The notes under the pieces: model-generated
What the model saw: the letters and a program-made list of their open reading frames with translations, nothing else
What the model was told of the DNA's origin: nothing
Database searches by the model: none
Shown: one piece after another, positions 1-9,333 of the stretch
Layout of the letters: each line of letters begins with the position of its first letter
How positions within the stretch are numbered: position 1 is the stretch's first letter
Made by a program: the position numbers and the translations under genes
Assembly (NCBI GenBank): GCA_034667465.1
Contig: JAXDJV010000014.1
Span: forward strand, 186,001-250,000
Direction: 5' to 3'
Length of the DNA: 64,000 nucleotides
Origin: JAOBAU01 sp034667465
GTDB lineage: Bacteria > Acidobacteriota > Thermoanaerobaculia > Gp7-AA8

Positions 1-1
1 G

Positions 2-730
2 CTGATCTTCTCGGCAGACGGTGTGTTGTACCGGCTGCCGTACGCCGCACTCGCGCCGCCGCGGGGTGGATTTCTCGTCGACGATCACGACCCTGCGAAC
101 GTGCCGAGCCTCACGTGGCTCGCCGCGCAGCGCCGCACTGCCACGCCGTTTCATTTCGGACATCTCGTGACCGTCGTTCCCTCGGCCGGTGATGAACGCT
201 ATGCGCGGCTGCTCGTGGCTGAGCAGGACGCGCGCGAGATCGCGTCACGGTTTCCCGGCGCAACCGTACTGACCGGCGGCGAAGGCACCGCCGCGCGCGT
301 CGCCGAAGCCGCGCGCGACGCTGTCGTGCTGCATTTCGCCGGACACGCGGTCGTCGATGAAACCAGGCCGGGCCTCTCGGCGCTCGTCATGAGCGACGGC
401 AAATTGCTCGCCTCGGACATCGCGCGGTGGTCGTTGCAAAACACGAATCTCGTCGTGCTCGCCGCCTGCTCCACCGGATCGGGGCGCGTGACGAGCGACG
501 GAACCGCCAGCCTCGCGCGAGCCTTTTTGCTGGCCGGGTCACACTCCGCGATTGCGACCTCATGGCCGGTCGACGACGCAGCCGCCGGCGAGCTCTCGCG
601 ACATTTCTATAGCGAGCTCGCGGCGGGCGCCAGCCCGCCCGACGCGCTGCGCAATGCACAGAAATCCGTCATTCAAAACTCGAAGCGCCCTCAGTACGAC
701 TGGGCGGCGTTCCAGTACATCGGTCCCTGA
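2..730 (+). CDS. CHAT-domain caspase-like protein, 3' part only
   Basis: The gene enters from the left edge: the frame is already open at base 2 and reads into the CHAT-typical stretch ending GVLYRLPYAAL, so the GTG at 23 is internal. The visible part is a CHAT domain, the caspase/separase-like fold found in bacterial proteases and TPR-CHAT proteins. The catalytic dyad is visible as His in HFAGHA (about base 344) and Cys in AACSTG (about base 467), so the enzyme looks intact. The C-terminus SPPDALRNAQKSVI is also family-typical. TPRs normally precede CHAT and would lie outside the window. It is followed by two secreted proteins, including a transglutaminase-like one. Whether they act together is unknown. 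Domain call is firm; substrate unknown. Confidence 0.9.
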   Translation: MIFSADGVLYRLPYAALAPPRGGFLVDDHDPANVPSLTWLAAQRRTATPFHFGHLVTVVPSAGDERYARLLVAEQDAREIASRFPGATVLTGGEGTAARVAEAARDAVVLHFAGHAVVDETRPGLSALVMSDGKLLASDIARWSLQNTNLVVLAACSTGSGRVTSDGTASLARAFLLAGSHSAIATSWPVDDAAAGELSRHFYSELAAGASPPDALRNAQKSVIQNSKRPQYDWAAFQYIGP

Positions 731-765
731 TTCCCCGCAAACGACAAGGAACGAAGGAGAGACAA

Positions 766-1863
766 ATGCGACTCAAATGCTGGTTTCTGACTGGACTTCT
801 AATCGTCGGCACTGCTTCCGCTCAGGCGCAAACCACGAGAGTGATTGTGACCATCACCGGACTCGTTTCGATCGCCGACGTCCCTTCCTCCAAAGACAAG
901 ACTCTCTATCTCCTGAATGCGAGCGACTCATTCGGGGATCATGTCGTGCCTCACATCGGGGTGATTCTCGCCAACAACGTGCACGTTCCGACGTCACTGG
1001 ACGGCCGCAAGGTTCGTGTAGAAAACAAGTCATCGTGGATTCGCGTCAAAGACGCGGAGAAATTGATCGTCAAAGGCGGCTCGACGACGGTGCTCGATTA
1101 TGTCGACACTCCACCCCCTGGTCTGCCGTGTCCAAAACTCGCGGACCGGACGTCGCTCTACTTTTTCCCTCGCCTCAGCAAGTTCGGCCGGAAGAACGAC
1201 GGAAACCCGCCCGATGCAAACGACCTTGACCCCGCTTACCTGAAGCCAAAGAAAGCCGACGAAAAAATCGCTGCTTACATGGACGTGACGTTCGGTGAGT
1301 TGCGCGCGAAAGTTGGCAGTCCCGCAGTGTGGTCCTTCAAGGAATCGGACAGCAGTTACGGCGCCACGCATGAACAGATGAGTGCGGAAGCGGCGACTTG
1401 GGAGTTTGATATCGCTGGCGACACGCTTGTGCTGCAGACGAGCGACGATGACGGCGTTACGAAGAAAGACATGCTGTCGCTGAAAGCCGATAGCGGCGTG
1501 ATCCGTTTTACGATTGCCAATGCTCCAAACCTCCCCAAACATATCGGCGTGCAATATCTCGCCGGGACGAAGAAGAGTTCTGCGCCGGGCCCCTCCGACC
1601 ATCACTTTCAGCTCTATTACGAATATCTGAATGCCGCGGTGAAGAAGGACATCGTCCGATACTTCCCGGTCGTCGAGGCGGTGTGCATCGGGACGGCGCT
1701 CTCGACAGATCCCTGTGATATCAGGCGTTATGTGAACATTCCGAAGCCAACGAACTGCAAGACCACCTCGGCAATGGTGGCAAAAGCGATACTTGAAAAG
1801 ACACTAGTGCCGCCCGGCCCTGCTATCGGTAACCTTAATTGTGGTCCGGATGGTATGCCATAG
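766..1863 (+). CDS. secreted protein of unknown function
   Basis: A 365-residue protein I do not recognise. It starts at ATG 766 after a GGAG ribosome-binding site in GAAGGAGAGAC. A signal peptide is clear (MRLKCWFLTGLL, then cleavage after ASAQA), so it is exported. The mature part is hydrophilic and lysine-rich, with six cysteines, four of them clustered in the last 60 residues (VCIG, DPCD, TNCK, LNCG), which suggests disulphides. No TM segment or repeat is visible. It sits 35 bp after the CHAT gene and 8 bp before the transglutaminase-like gene, so the three probably share a transcript. Expression is likely; function is not assignable. Confidence 0.75.
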   Translation: MRLKCWFLTGLLIVGTASAQAQTTRVIVTITGLVSIADVPSSKDKTLYLLNASDSFGDHVVPHIGVILANNVHVPTSLDGRKVRVENKSSWIRVKDAEKLIVKGGSTTVLDYVDTPPPGLPCPKLADRTSLYFFPRLSKFGRKNDGNPPDANDLDPAYLKPKKADEKIAAYMDVTFGELRAKVGSPAVWSFKESDSSYGATHEQMSAEAATWEFDIAGDTLVLQTSDDDGVTKKDMLSLKADSGVIRFTIANAPNLPKHIGVQYLAGTKKSSAPGPSDHHFQLYYEYLNAAVKKDIVRYFPVVEAVCIGTALSTDPCDIRRYVNIPKPTNCKTTSAMVAKAILEKTLVPPGPAIGNLNCGPDGMP

Positions 1864-1871
1864 GTGATGCG

Positions 1872-3017
1872 ATGAAACCGATTCTGATCTTCCTGACAGT
1901 TCTCACTTCGTTTGCAGGTTTGGCCGCGGAAAGACCACCTTTCGATTTTCGCGCAGACCTCGCATATATGCACAAAGGTCTGCTGGAATCCCAGCCTTAT
2001 AGCGACTGGAAGACGACACACACTCTAAGACGGTGGTCGGAGTCGCCGCGCGACTCAGCCGGACGGCGTTCCATTCTTCTCCAGGAGGAAGGGCCGGTGA
2101 CATCGTCGGCAATTCTCGGCATTGAAGTGGAGGCTGGCGGTAACGTTTCTCCGGCCCCTCTGCATCGCGAGTTTACAAAGGCTGAGGTAACGAATTCGTA
2201 TAACGAGGCGAAAGGCGCGTTGTCGAGGGCAAAATTGGACCTCGATATCGTGACGGCATATCCGGTTCTGGACCTCAGGGCGTCCGCGCCGCTCACCTGG
2301 AGAGTCCGCCTGGCCGGACGTTCACCACGGATCGTCGCAGTAACAGCCGCTGGCATAGTTAGCGCGGTTGCTCCGGCGCGCATTCCTGTGGTGCCTCATG
2401 CCTGCACTCCCGGCGTTGATGACGCACTTTCACAGGATGATCTGCATCATTTGAACGGTGGCAAACTGCTGGCCTACGTTCTTTCACAGGTCAAAGATGT
2501 GCGGGAGGTTCACGATTCTGCCATCCGCCTCAACCATGCAGTCTTCAATGACATCGAATACAGCATGTTCGATCTTGCCGATCTCTATACCGACTCCGAT
2601 ACGGTCGTGCTGGAGCGCAATTTTGGGATGTGCGACGAGAAGGCTGTAGTGCTCGTCACCTACCTGCGTACGATCGGAATCCCGTCGCGAATCAAATTTC
2701 TCCGGTGGCTGCGCGACGGCGAGGAGCAGGCACACGCTTGTGTGGAGTACGACAAGGACGGCATCTCGTATCACCTGGACCCGACATGGGACGTCGTCCA
2801 CGATCGGACCATCTATCGAAATACGGACGTCGATGGATCCAAGCCGACTAAGGTGAAGGCCGTCGACGTCGACTGGCCGGCAGATGCGCGCTCCGCGACG
2901 AACATCGGGAACTATCCCGACGTCGACGATGACGGCCGTCTCAATCCATGGGAGGATTTCTGTTACTCGCCGTGCAAAGAGGGCGATCCTGACCGTCCCG
3001 GTTACTCGAAGGACTGA
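1872..3017 (+). CDS. secreted transglutaminase-like cysteine peptidase/ligase
   Basis: A 381-residue protein from ATG 1872 (MKPILIFL), chosen because it begins a signal peptide ending near GLAAE. The upstream in-frame ATG at 1839 would add residues overlapping the previous gene. The transglutaminase-like core shows Cys254 in FGMCDEKAV, His288 in AHACVEY and Asp303 in HLDPTWD, the Cys-His-Asp order of the superfamily. Near the C-terminus DVDDDGRLNPWE matches a 12-residue EF-hand or dockerin-type calcium loop (acidic at 1, 3 and 5, Gly at 6, Glu at 12). The family includes peptidases and cross-linking enzymes; which applies here is not visible. It lies 8 bp after the preceding gene and probably belongs to the CHAT transcript. 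Confidence 0.82.
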   Translation: MKPILIFLTVLTSFAGLAAERPPFDFRADLAYMHKGLLESQPYSDWKTTHTLRRWSESPRDSAGRRSILLQEEGPVTSSAILGIEVEAGGNVSPAPLHREFTKAEVTNSYNEAKGALSRAKLDLDIVTAYPVLDLRASAPLTWRVRLAGRSPRIVAVTAAGIVSAVAPARIPVVPHACTPGVDDALSQDDLHHLNGGKLLAYVLSQVKDVREVHDSAIRLNHAVFNDIEYSMFDLADLYTDSDTVVLERNFGMCDEKAVVLVTYLRTIGIPSRIKFLRWLRDGEEQAHACVEYDKDGISYHLDPTWDVVHDRTIYRNTDVDGSKPTKVKAVDVDWPADARSATNIGNYPDVDDDGRLNPWEDFCYSPCKEGDPDRPGYSKD

Positions 3018-3021
3018 CACG

Positions 3022-3055
3022 AATGGCGACAGGCGCGCAAACGCCTGTCGCCATT
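3022..3055. terminator. bidirectional intrinsic terminator between convergent genes
   Basis: A 14-bp perfect stem (AATGGCGACAGGCG at 3022-3035 against its complement at 3042-3055) with a 6-nt loop lies between the convergent transglutaminase-like gene and the outer-membrane factor gene. The right arm reaches the stop codon of the latter. T-rich flanks are short on both sides, so it probably serves both directions but may be modest in strength. Confidence 0.75.
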
Positions 3056-4437
3056 TACATCCCTTCCCGCCACCCGCCGCCCAGCGCGCGATACAAATCG
3101 ACGAGCGCCAGCAGCCGGTCGCGTCGCAACTGCGCAACGCCGGTCTCCGCCGACAACAACTGTTCCTGCGCGTCGAGCACTTCGAAGTACGCGGAGAATC
3201 CCGATTCGTATCGCAGCGTCGCGAGGCGTACCGCTTCGCGATTCGCGGCGACCGCTCGTGCGCGCTGCACTTCTGCTTCGGCGAGTTTTTCGTTCGATAC
3301 GAGATCGGTCGACACTTCGCCGAGCGCGGCGGTGATGCTGCGCTGATATGAGGCCAGCGCTTCGTCAAATTGCGCGACTGCGACGCGTCGCTGGTTGCGC
3401 AGGCGGCCGGCGTTGAAAATCGGTCCGAGTAATCCGGCCTGCACACTCCAGTTATGACCGCTGCCGAGGAGACTGGCGAGCTCGGTGCTCTGTCCGCCGA
3501 GCAAACCGGTCAGGTTCAGCGTCGGATAGAACGCGGCCTCGGCGACGCCGATGTCCGCATTCGCGGCGATCAGCTCCTGTTCCGCGGCGCGGATGTCGGG
3601 ACGCCGCAACAGCAGCGCCGACGGAACGCCGGCCGGAATTGACGGCGGCAGCGGCTGCGCGTCGAGCTCGAGTCCGCGCGAAATCGGTCCGGCGTTGCGG
3701 CCGAGGAGCAGGCTGAGCTGATTCTCTTTCGCGACGATTGCGCGCTCGAGCAACGGAATCTGCGACGACTCGAGCGCCAGCAGCGCTTCCGCGCGCGAGG
3801 TGTCGAGTCCCGACGCCGTTCCGCCCTCGGCGCGACGGCGGAAAAGGTCGGCGGTGTTCTGGAACGTCGCCGTCGTGCGACGCGTGATCGCCAGCTCCGC
3901 ATCGAGCTCGCGCAACTCGAAATACGTTGACGCGACTTCGCTGATCAGCGACAGCAGCACGCCGCGGCGTCCCTCTTCGGTTGCGAGGTAGTCGGCGCGC
4001 GCCGCTTCATTCAATCGACGGATGCGACCCCAGAGATCGACTTCCCATCCGACGTTGACGTTCGCGACGAGAATCCCGCCGGTTGTGTCGCTCGGCGATG
4101 CGAACTTCGACGTGTGTCCGTACTGGTAAAGCGCGTTGTAGCCGACGGACGGATATCGCGCCGCGCCGGCGATGCCGTAACGCGCACGCGCCTGTTCGAC
4201 GCGCGCGGCCGCGATGCGCGCGTCGTATCCGTTGCGCAGCGCTTCATCGATCAGCGAGCGCAGCGCCGGATCGCCGAAGAGATCGAACCACTTCGTGTCG
4301 GCGAGCGATGCGGCAGCCGCCGGTTCGGTCACGCCGTAAAACTGCTCGGGGACGGTGACGACCGGCCGCTTGTAATTCGGCCCGACCGTGCAGGCCGCGA
4401 GCGCGAAGAGAAGTGCGGGAGCGAGCAGCCGTTTCAT
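3055..4437 (-). CDS. outer-membrane efflux factor lipoprotein (NodT/OprM family)
   Basis: A 460-residue TolC-like outer-membrane channel of an RND efflux system. It starts at ATG 4437, giving a lipoprotein signal with lipobox LAAC, then the family-typical TVGPNYKRP. Two OEP repeats follow; recognisable segments are DLFGDPALRSLIDEAL, VGWEVDLWGR, GLLLR-type LLLRRPDIRAAEQEL and GPIFNAGR. The start overlaps the RND pump stop as TGATG, so translation is coupled. It is the last gene of TetR-MFP-RND-OMF, and the channel would span the outer membrane in complex with the other two subunits. Length and motifs are normal. Confidence 0.95.
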   Translation of the reverse strand: MKRLLAPALLFALAACTVGPNYKRPVVTVPEQFYGVTEPAAAASLADTKWFDLFGDPALRSLIDEALRNGYDARIAAARVEQARARYGIAGAARYPSVGYNALYQYGHTSKFASPSDTTGGILVANVNVGWEVDLWGRIRRLNEAARADYLATEEGRRGVLLSLISEVASTYFELRELDAELAITRRTTATFQNTADLFRRRAEGGTASGLDTSRAEALLALESSQIPLLERAIVAKENQLSLLLGRNAGPISRGLELDAQPLPPSIPAGVPSALLLRRPDIRAAEQELIAANADIGVAEAAFYPTLNLTGLLGGQSTELASLLGSGHNWSVQAGLLGPIFNAGRLRNQRRVAVAQFDEALASYQRSITAALGEVSTDLVSNEKLAEAEVQRARAVAANREAVRLATLRYESGFSAYFEVLDAQEQLLSAETGVAQLRRDRLLALVDLYRALGGGWREGM

Positions 4438-7400
4438 CAAAGCACTCCCGCTGCCGTCAGCGCCGCGGCCTCTTCTTCTTCGTGTGAAAGCTTCGCTTCG
4501 AACTTCCGTTCCGAGCGCGCGATCCGTTCGGCGATGACGTAAAGCGCCGGAATCAGGAAGACGCCGATCAGCGTCGCGGCGAGCATGCCGGCGACGACGA
4601 CGGTGCCGAGGATTTTTCGTGATGCCGCGCCGGCGCCGCTCGCGATCCACAACGGCACGCAGCCGAGGATGAATGCGAACGACGTCATCAGAATCGGTCG
4701 CAGTCGGACGCGCGCGCCGTGCAATGCGGATGCGACGAGATCGCCGCTCTTTTCAAACTCCGCCTTCGCGAACTCGACGATCAGAATCGCGTTCTTCGCG
4801 GCGAGTCCGATCAGCACGATGAGTCCGATCTGTCCGTACACATCGAAGTTGAATTTCCGCAGCAGCAATCCGATGAACGCGCCGAACACCGCGATCGGCA
4901 CCGACAGCAGCACGCTGAACGGCAGCGACCAGCTTTCGTACAGCGCCGCGAGAATCAGGAAGACGAAAAGAATCGAGAGGATGAAGACGCGGCCGGTCGT
5001 TCCTTCCGCGCGCTTTTCCTGGAACGAGAGATCGGACCAGTCGTAGCCCATGTCGCGCGGCAGCGTTTGCGCGGCGACCTGTTCGAGTGCGCTCATCGCC
5101 TGGCCGGAGCTGTATCCCGGGGCGGCGGCGCCGGTGATCTGCGCGGCGCGGAAAAGATTGAAGCGCTGCGTGTACTCCGGGCCCGACGTCGTGCGCACCG
5201 TCGTCAGCGCCGACAGCGGCACCATGTTGCCCTCGTTGTTGCGAACATAGAGCTTGCCGATGTCGTCCGGCGTCAGTCGATCGGCCGCATCGGCCTGCAT
5301 GAAGACGCGCCACTGGCGTCCGAAGCGGTTGAACTGATTGACGAACGTGCCGCCGAGGTAGGCCTGCAATGCCTGATAGACATCGCCGATCGGCACGCCC
5401 TGCTTCAGCGCTTTGTCGCGATCGACGTCGACGTAAACCTGCGGAACGGCCGCGCGGAACGTGCTGTTGACGTTCTGCAGCTCGGGACGTTTTTTTGCGA
5501 CGGTGAGAAACTTCTGCAGGTTCTCATCGAGCTTTGCGACAGTGCCGCCGCTGCGGTCCTGCAGCCAGAACGAGAATCCGCCGGCGGAGCCGAGGCCGGG
5601 AATCGGCGGCGGCAGAAACGCGAAGACGTTCGCCTCCGGGATCTCCGCTTTGAAGCGGCCGTTCAACTTCGCGATCAGATCCTGCGCTTCCATCTTTTCG
5701 CCGGTGCGCTTCTCCCACGGGTCGAGACTGACGAAGAAAAATCCGTTGTACGTCGCCGACACATACGCGAGCAGACTGAAGCCGCCGATCGTGCTGTATG
5801 CGCGGACGCCTTTCGTATCGCCGAGAATCTTTTCGACTTTTCGGCAGACGACGTCGGTGCGCTGCAGCGACGATGCGTCGGGCAGCTGCACGTTGAGGAA
5901 GAAGTAGCCTTGATCTTCATCGGGCACGAAGCTGCTCGGCAGTTTCTTTCCGAGCACACCGGCGAAGAGCGCGAATGCGGCGAGGATCGCGACGGTGATC
6001 ACCGCTTTCCGAATCAGCAGCGCCGACGTTTTCACGTAGCCGCCGGTGAAGCGTTCGAAGCCGCGATTGAACGCGCCGAAGAAACGGCCGAGCGGACCGC
6101 TGCTCTTTTTGCGCGGACGAAGCAGCATCGCCGACAGCGCCGGCGAAAGGCTGAGCGCGTTGAACGCGGAGATCAGAACCGAGACGGCGATGGTGACGGC
6201 GAACTGTCGATTGAGTCGTCCCTGAATGCCGCCCATGAACGCGACCGGCAGAAAGACCGACGAGAGAATGAGCGCGATGGCGACGACCGGTCCGGCCACT
6301 TCTTTCATCGCCTGGATCGTCGCGGCGCGCGGCGTCAGCCCGCGCTCGATGTGATGCTCGACCGCTTCGACGACGACGATCGCATCGTCGACGACGAGTC
6401 CGATGGCGAGGACGAGTCCGAAGAGCGACAGCGTGTTGATCGAGAATCCGAGGAGAGGGAAGAGCGCAAACGTGCCGATGAGCGACACCGGCACGGCGAT
6501 GATCGGGATGAGCGTCGCGCGCCAGTTCTGCAGGAAGAGGAAGACGACGAGCACGACGAGGAGCATCGCTTCGCCCAGCGTGATGAGGATCTCGCGGATG
6601 CCTTCCGTAACCGGCGCGGTCGTATCAACCGCAATCGCGTACTTCATATCCTCGGGGAACGTGCCTTCGATTTTCGACATCGCGGCACGAACGCCTTTCG
6701 CGACCGCGAGCGCGTTCGAGCCCGGCGCCTGATAGATGCCGATGACGGCGGCCGGCTGGCCGTTGAAGCGTCCGATCTGTTTGTACGAAAGCGCGCCGAG
6801 CTGCACCCGCGCGACGTCGCCGAGGCGAACCGTCGAGGCGTCGGGATTGATGCGCACGACGATGTTCGAGAATTCTTCCGGCGTCGAAAGCCGCCCCTGC
6901 GCGCGAACCGTGTACGTGAATTCCTGGCCGGCAGGCGCCGGCTCCGCGCCGACCTGTCCGGCGGGATTGACGGTGCTCTGCGCCTGCACCGCTTTCTGCA
7001 CGTCGGAGACGGTCAGGCCGAGTTTCGCGAGCTGATCGGACTTCAGCCAGATGCGCATCGCGTATTCGGAGGCGCCGAAGTTCACGACCTGTCCGACGCC
7101 CGGGACGCGATAGATCGCGTCATTGACGTTGATCAGCGCGTAGTTGCCGAGGAAGAGTCCGGGATACGTTCCTTTCGGCGAGTAGAGCGCGACGAGCATC
7201 ATAGGCACGCCCTGCGTTTTGCGATAGGTGAGTCCGAACTGATTCACTTCCGGCGGCAGACTCGGCGCCGCCTGCGAAACGCGATTCTGCGCGTTGACCT
7301 GATCGCTGTTGCGATCGGTGCCGACGTCGAACGTGACGCGTTCGGTGACGGTGCCGTCGCTGGCGTTGACCGACTGGATGTAGAGCGAATCTTCGACGCC

Positions 7401-7610
7401 GTTCATCTGCTGTTCGATCGGCGTGGCGACCGACTGCTCGATCGTCAGCGCGTCGGCGCCGGGGTACTGGCCCTGGATCTGGATGAGCGGCGGAACGAGA
7501 TCGGGAAACTGCGCGATCGGAAGACCGCTCATCGCCACGAGACCGCCGAGGACGATGACGATCGAGATGACGATGGCGACGATGGGGCGATTGATGAAGA
7601 AGCCGGCCAT
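4437..7610 (-). CDS. RND multidrug efflux pump permease (HAE1/AcrB family)
   Basis: A 1057-residue inner-membrane proton/drug antiporter of the hydrophobe/amphiphile efflux-1 type. It opens with MAGFFINRPIVAIV and FPDLVPPLIQIQGQYPGA, carries the TM4 aspartate pair in GLVVDDAIVVVE, and has the usual duplicated layout of TM1, periplasmic porter loop, TM2-6, then a second half with TM7-12 (KNAILIVEFA and RLRPILMTS near the end). The length matches AcrB/MexB. It lies 10 bp after the adaptor gene and overlaps the outer-membrane factor start. Substrates cannot be read from sequence. All functional motifs looked for are present. Confidence 0.97.
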   Translation of the reverse strand: MAGFFINRPIVAIVISIVIVLGGLVAMSGLPIAQFPDLVPPLIQIQGQYPGADALTIEQSVATPIEQQMNGVEDSLYIQSVNASDGTVTERVTFDVGTDRNSDQVNAQNRVSQAAPSLPPEVNQFGLTYRKTQGVPMMLVALYSPKGTYPGLFLGNYALINVNDAIYRVPGVGQVVNFGASEYAMRIWLKSDQLAKLGLTVSDVQKAVQAQSTVNPAGQVGAEPAPAGQEFTYTVRAQGRLSTPEEFSNIVVRINPDASTVRLGDVARVQLGALSYKQIGRFNGQPAAVIGIYQAPGSNALAVAKGVRAAMSKIEGTFPEDMKYAIAVDTTAPVTEGIREILITLGEAMLLVVLVVFLFLQNWRATLIPIIAVPVSLIGTFALFPLLGFSINTLSLFGLVLAIGLVVDDAIVVVEAVEHHIERGLTPRAATIQAMKEVAGPVVAIALILSSVFLPVAFMGGIQGRLNRQFAVTIAVSVLISAFNALSLSPALSAMLLRPRKKSSGPLGRFFGAFNRGFERFTGGYVKTSALLIRKAVITVAILAAFALFAGVLGKKLPSSFVPDEDQGYFFLNVQLPDASSLQRTDVVCRKVEKILGDTKGVRAYSTIGGFSLLAYVSATYNGFFFVSLDPWEKRTGEKMEAQDLIAKLNGRFKAEIPEANVFAFLPPPIPGLGSAGGFSFWLQDRSGGTVAKLDENLQKFLTVAKKRPELQNVNSTFRAAVPQVYVDVDRDKALKQGVPIGDVYQALQAYLGGTFVNQFNRFGRQWRVFMQADAADRLTPDDIGKLYVRNNEGNMVPLSALTTVRTTSGPEYTQRFNLFRAAQITGAAAPGYSSGQAMSALEQVAAQTLPRDMGYDWSDLSFQEKRAEGTTGRVFILSILFVFLILAALYESWSLPFSVLLSVPIAVFGAFIGLLLRKFNFDVYGQIGLIVLIGLAAKNAILIVEFAKAEFEKSGDLVASALHGARVRLRPILMTSFAFILGCVPLWIASGAGAASRKILGTVVVAGMLAATLIGVFLIPALYVIAERIARSERKFEAKLSHEEEEAAALTAAGVL

Positions 7611-7620
7611 TGATGGGTTC

Positions 7621-8745
7621 CTATTTCGCGGCGGATGCGGCGACTGTGGCGGCGTCCTGCGGCACGACTTTCATCCCGCTCTTCACGCGCGCGAATCCTT
7701 CGATGATCACGCGATCGCCGTGCTGCAATCCGTCAGTGATGATCCAGTCGCTGCCGACGCGTTCGCCGGCGGTGACGGTGCGGATCGTGACGACGTCGCC
7801 CGGTCCGATGACGCCGACCTGCTCGATGCCCTGCAGTTCGTTGACGGCGCGCTGCGGCACGAGAATCGCGTCGCGATGAATGCCGGTGACCGCGCGAATT
7901 CTCGCGTACTGGCCGGGACGCAATACGTTGCCGGGATTCGGGAAGAGACCGATGGTCGTGATCGTGCCGGTCCTGATGTCGACGTCGCGTCCGGAGAGGG
8001 CGATGTGTCCTTTGTGCGGGAAGACGCTGCCGTCGGCGAGGACGAGCTCGAGCTCGGCGTTGCGCATCGCGGGATTGTTCTGAAACTGCAGATAGTCCTG
8101 CTCGCCGACCTGATACGCGACGCGAATCGGATCGACGGTGGAGACGGTCGTGAGGACGGTTTGCGGTCCGACGAGATCGCCGACCTGCTGCGATGCCAGT
8201 CCGGCGATGCCGCTGATCGGTGAGGTGACGCGCGTCCAGGAAGCGTTGAGCTGTGCCTGCGAGACCGCGGCCTGCAGCGCGCCGACGGTCGCCTTCGCCG
8301 CGGAGCGCGCGGAGCGCGCGTTGTCGAGCTCCTGCTGGCTGAGCGCTTTCTGCGCGGCGAGCGGCTCGTAGCGCTCCACGTCATGCTGCGATTTCTCGAG
8401 GTTCGCTCGCGCCTGCTCGAGGTTCGCCTGCGCCTGCTGCAGCTGCGCCGCCGACTGGCGCGTGTCGATCTCGAAGAGGAGCTGTCCGCGCTGGACGTAG
8501 CTCCCTTCCTGATAGACGCGGCGCAGCAGATAGCCTTCGACTTTCGGACGAATGTCGGCGTTCACGTCGCCCTGCGTCGTGCCGATCCACTCGCGATACA
8601 CCGGCTGGTCGTGCTGCGCGACCGTGGTGACGACGACGTGCGGCGGCGGAGCGGCCGGCGCTTTCGCATCGGCTTTCGGTCCGCAGCCGGCGAACACGAA
8701 TGACAGCACAGGTAAAACGATCCCGAATCTGGTTGTAATGGTCAC
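7621..8745 (-). CDS. RND efflux periplasmic adaptor lipoprotein (AcrA/MexA family)
   Basis: A 374-residue membrane-fusion protein bridging the RND pump and the outer-membrane channel. The N-terminus carries a lipoprotein signal with lipobox VFAGC. The order is typical: barrel-sandwich half (YREWIGTTQGDVNADIRPKVEGYL), coiled-coil hairpin rich in Gln/Ala/Arg (about residues 95-165), second lipoyl half (VTSPISGIAGLA), beta-barrel and membrane-proximal domain (GQYARIRAV, then ILVPQRAV). The ATG at 8745 overlaps the repressor stop by four bases (ATGA), so repressor and adaptor are translationally coupled. It should be repressed by the upstream TetR gene product. Confidence 0.95.
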   Translation of the reverse strand: MTITTRFGIVLPVLSFVFAGCGPKADAKAPAAPPPHVVVTTVAQHDQPVYREWIGTTQGDVNADIRPKVEGYLLRRVYQEGSYVQRGQLLFEIDTRQSAAQLQQAQANLEQARANLEKSQHDVERYEPLAAQKALSQQELDNARSARSAAKATVGALQAAVSQAQLNASWTRVTSPISGIAGLASQQVGDLVGPQTVLTTVSTVDPIRVAYQVGEQDYLQFQNNPAMRNAELELVLADGSVFPHKGHIALSGRDVDIRTGTITTIGLFPNPGNVLRPGQYARIRAVTGIHRDAILVPQRAVNELQGIEQVGVIGPGDVVTIRTVTAGERVGSDWIITDGLQHGDRVIIEGFARVKSGMKVVPQDAATVAASAAK

Positions 8746-9332
8746 GACTGGATTCCTCGCATGATGAAATCGACGGCGAACTGCACGTCGTCATCGAGCG
8801 GCGGCGGCTCACGCTCGATCATTCGGTGCAGCACGATGTCGCGGACGACGGATGAGATGGCGATGGAGAGGCGCTCGACGTTCGCGTCGCGGATCTCGCC
8901 GCGCCCGATCGCTTCACGCACGAGGCGCTGGAGCTGTGCGAGATAGGTCTGATACGTCGGATGCTGTTTGAGCCGCCGTTCGCCGAACGGCTCGGCCATC
9001 GCGAGGTAGAGGCGGAAGAAGTCGCGGTTGTCGTCGAAGTGACGGAGCTGCGTGCGGACGCGCTGCTCGAGTACTTCGCGAAAGTTGCGGCACGCTTTGC
9101 ACGCGATGCCGAGCTTCTCGACGAGGCTGGCCGTCGCGTTTTCCATCGTGCGCGCCAGGATTTCTTCGCGCGATTCGAAGTAGCTGTAGATCGTTCCCTT
9201 CGCCAGCCCCGCCTCGTCGGCGATGTCCTGGACGGTCACGTCTTTCATCCCTTTGCGCGCGACGACGCGCATCGCAGCATCGCAGATGCTCTGCTTCCGA
9301 TAGGCCTCGACGACGTCTTCTTTCGTTCGCAC
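8742..9332 (-). CDS. TetR-family repressor of the RND efflux operon
   Basis: A 196-residue regulator. The N-terminal helix-turn-helix is clear (RKQSICDAAMRVVARKGMKDVT, then GLAKGTIYSYFESREEIL), followed by a ligand-binding domain. I place the start at GTG 9332: an in-frame TTG at 9368 and a GTG at 9353 exist, but both lie inside the operator/promoter block, and the promoter predicted at 9340-9368 would begin transcription almost exactly at 9332, implying a leaderless mRNA. It is the first gene of its own operon, so it very likely autoregulates together with the pump. The inducer is unknown. Confidence 0.9.
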   Translation of the reverse strand: MRTKEDVVEAYRKQSICDAAMRVVARKGMKDVTVQDIADEAGLAKGTIYSYFESREEILARTMENATASLVEKLGIACKACRNFREVLEQRVRTQLRHFDDNRDFFRLYLAMAEPFGERRLKQHPTYQTYLAQLQRLVREAIGRGEIRDANVERLSIAISSVVRDIVLHRMIEREPPPLDDDVQFAVDFIMRGIQS

Positions 9333-9333
9333 C

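Noticed and set aside
4719..7613. 964-codon open frame opposite the RND pump gene
   Set aside because: It is antisense to an unmistakable RND pump, very rich in Arg/Glu/Asp, and has no domain; a mirror effect of GC-rich codon use.
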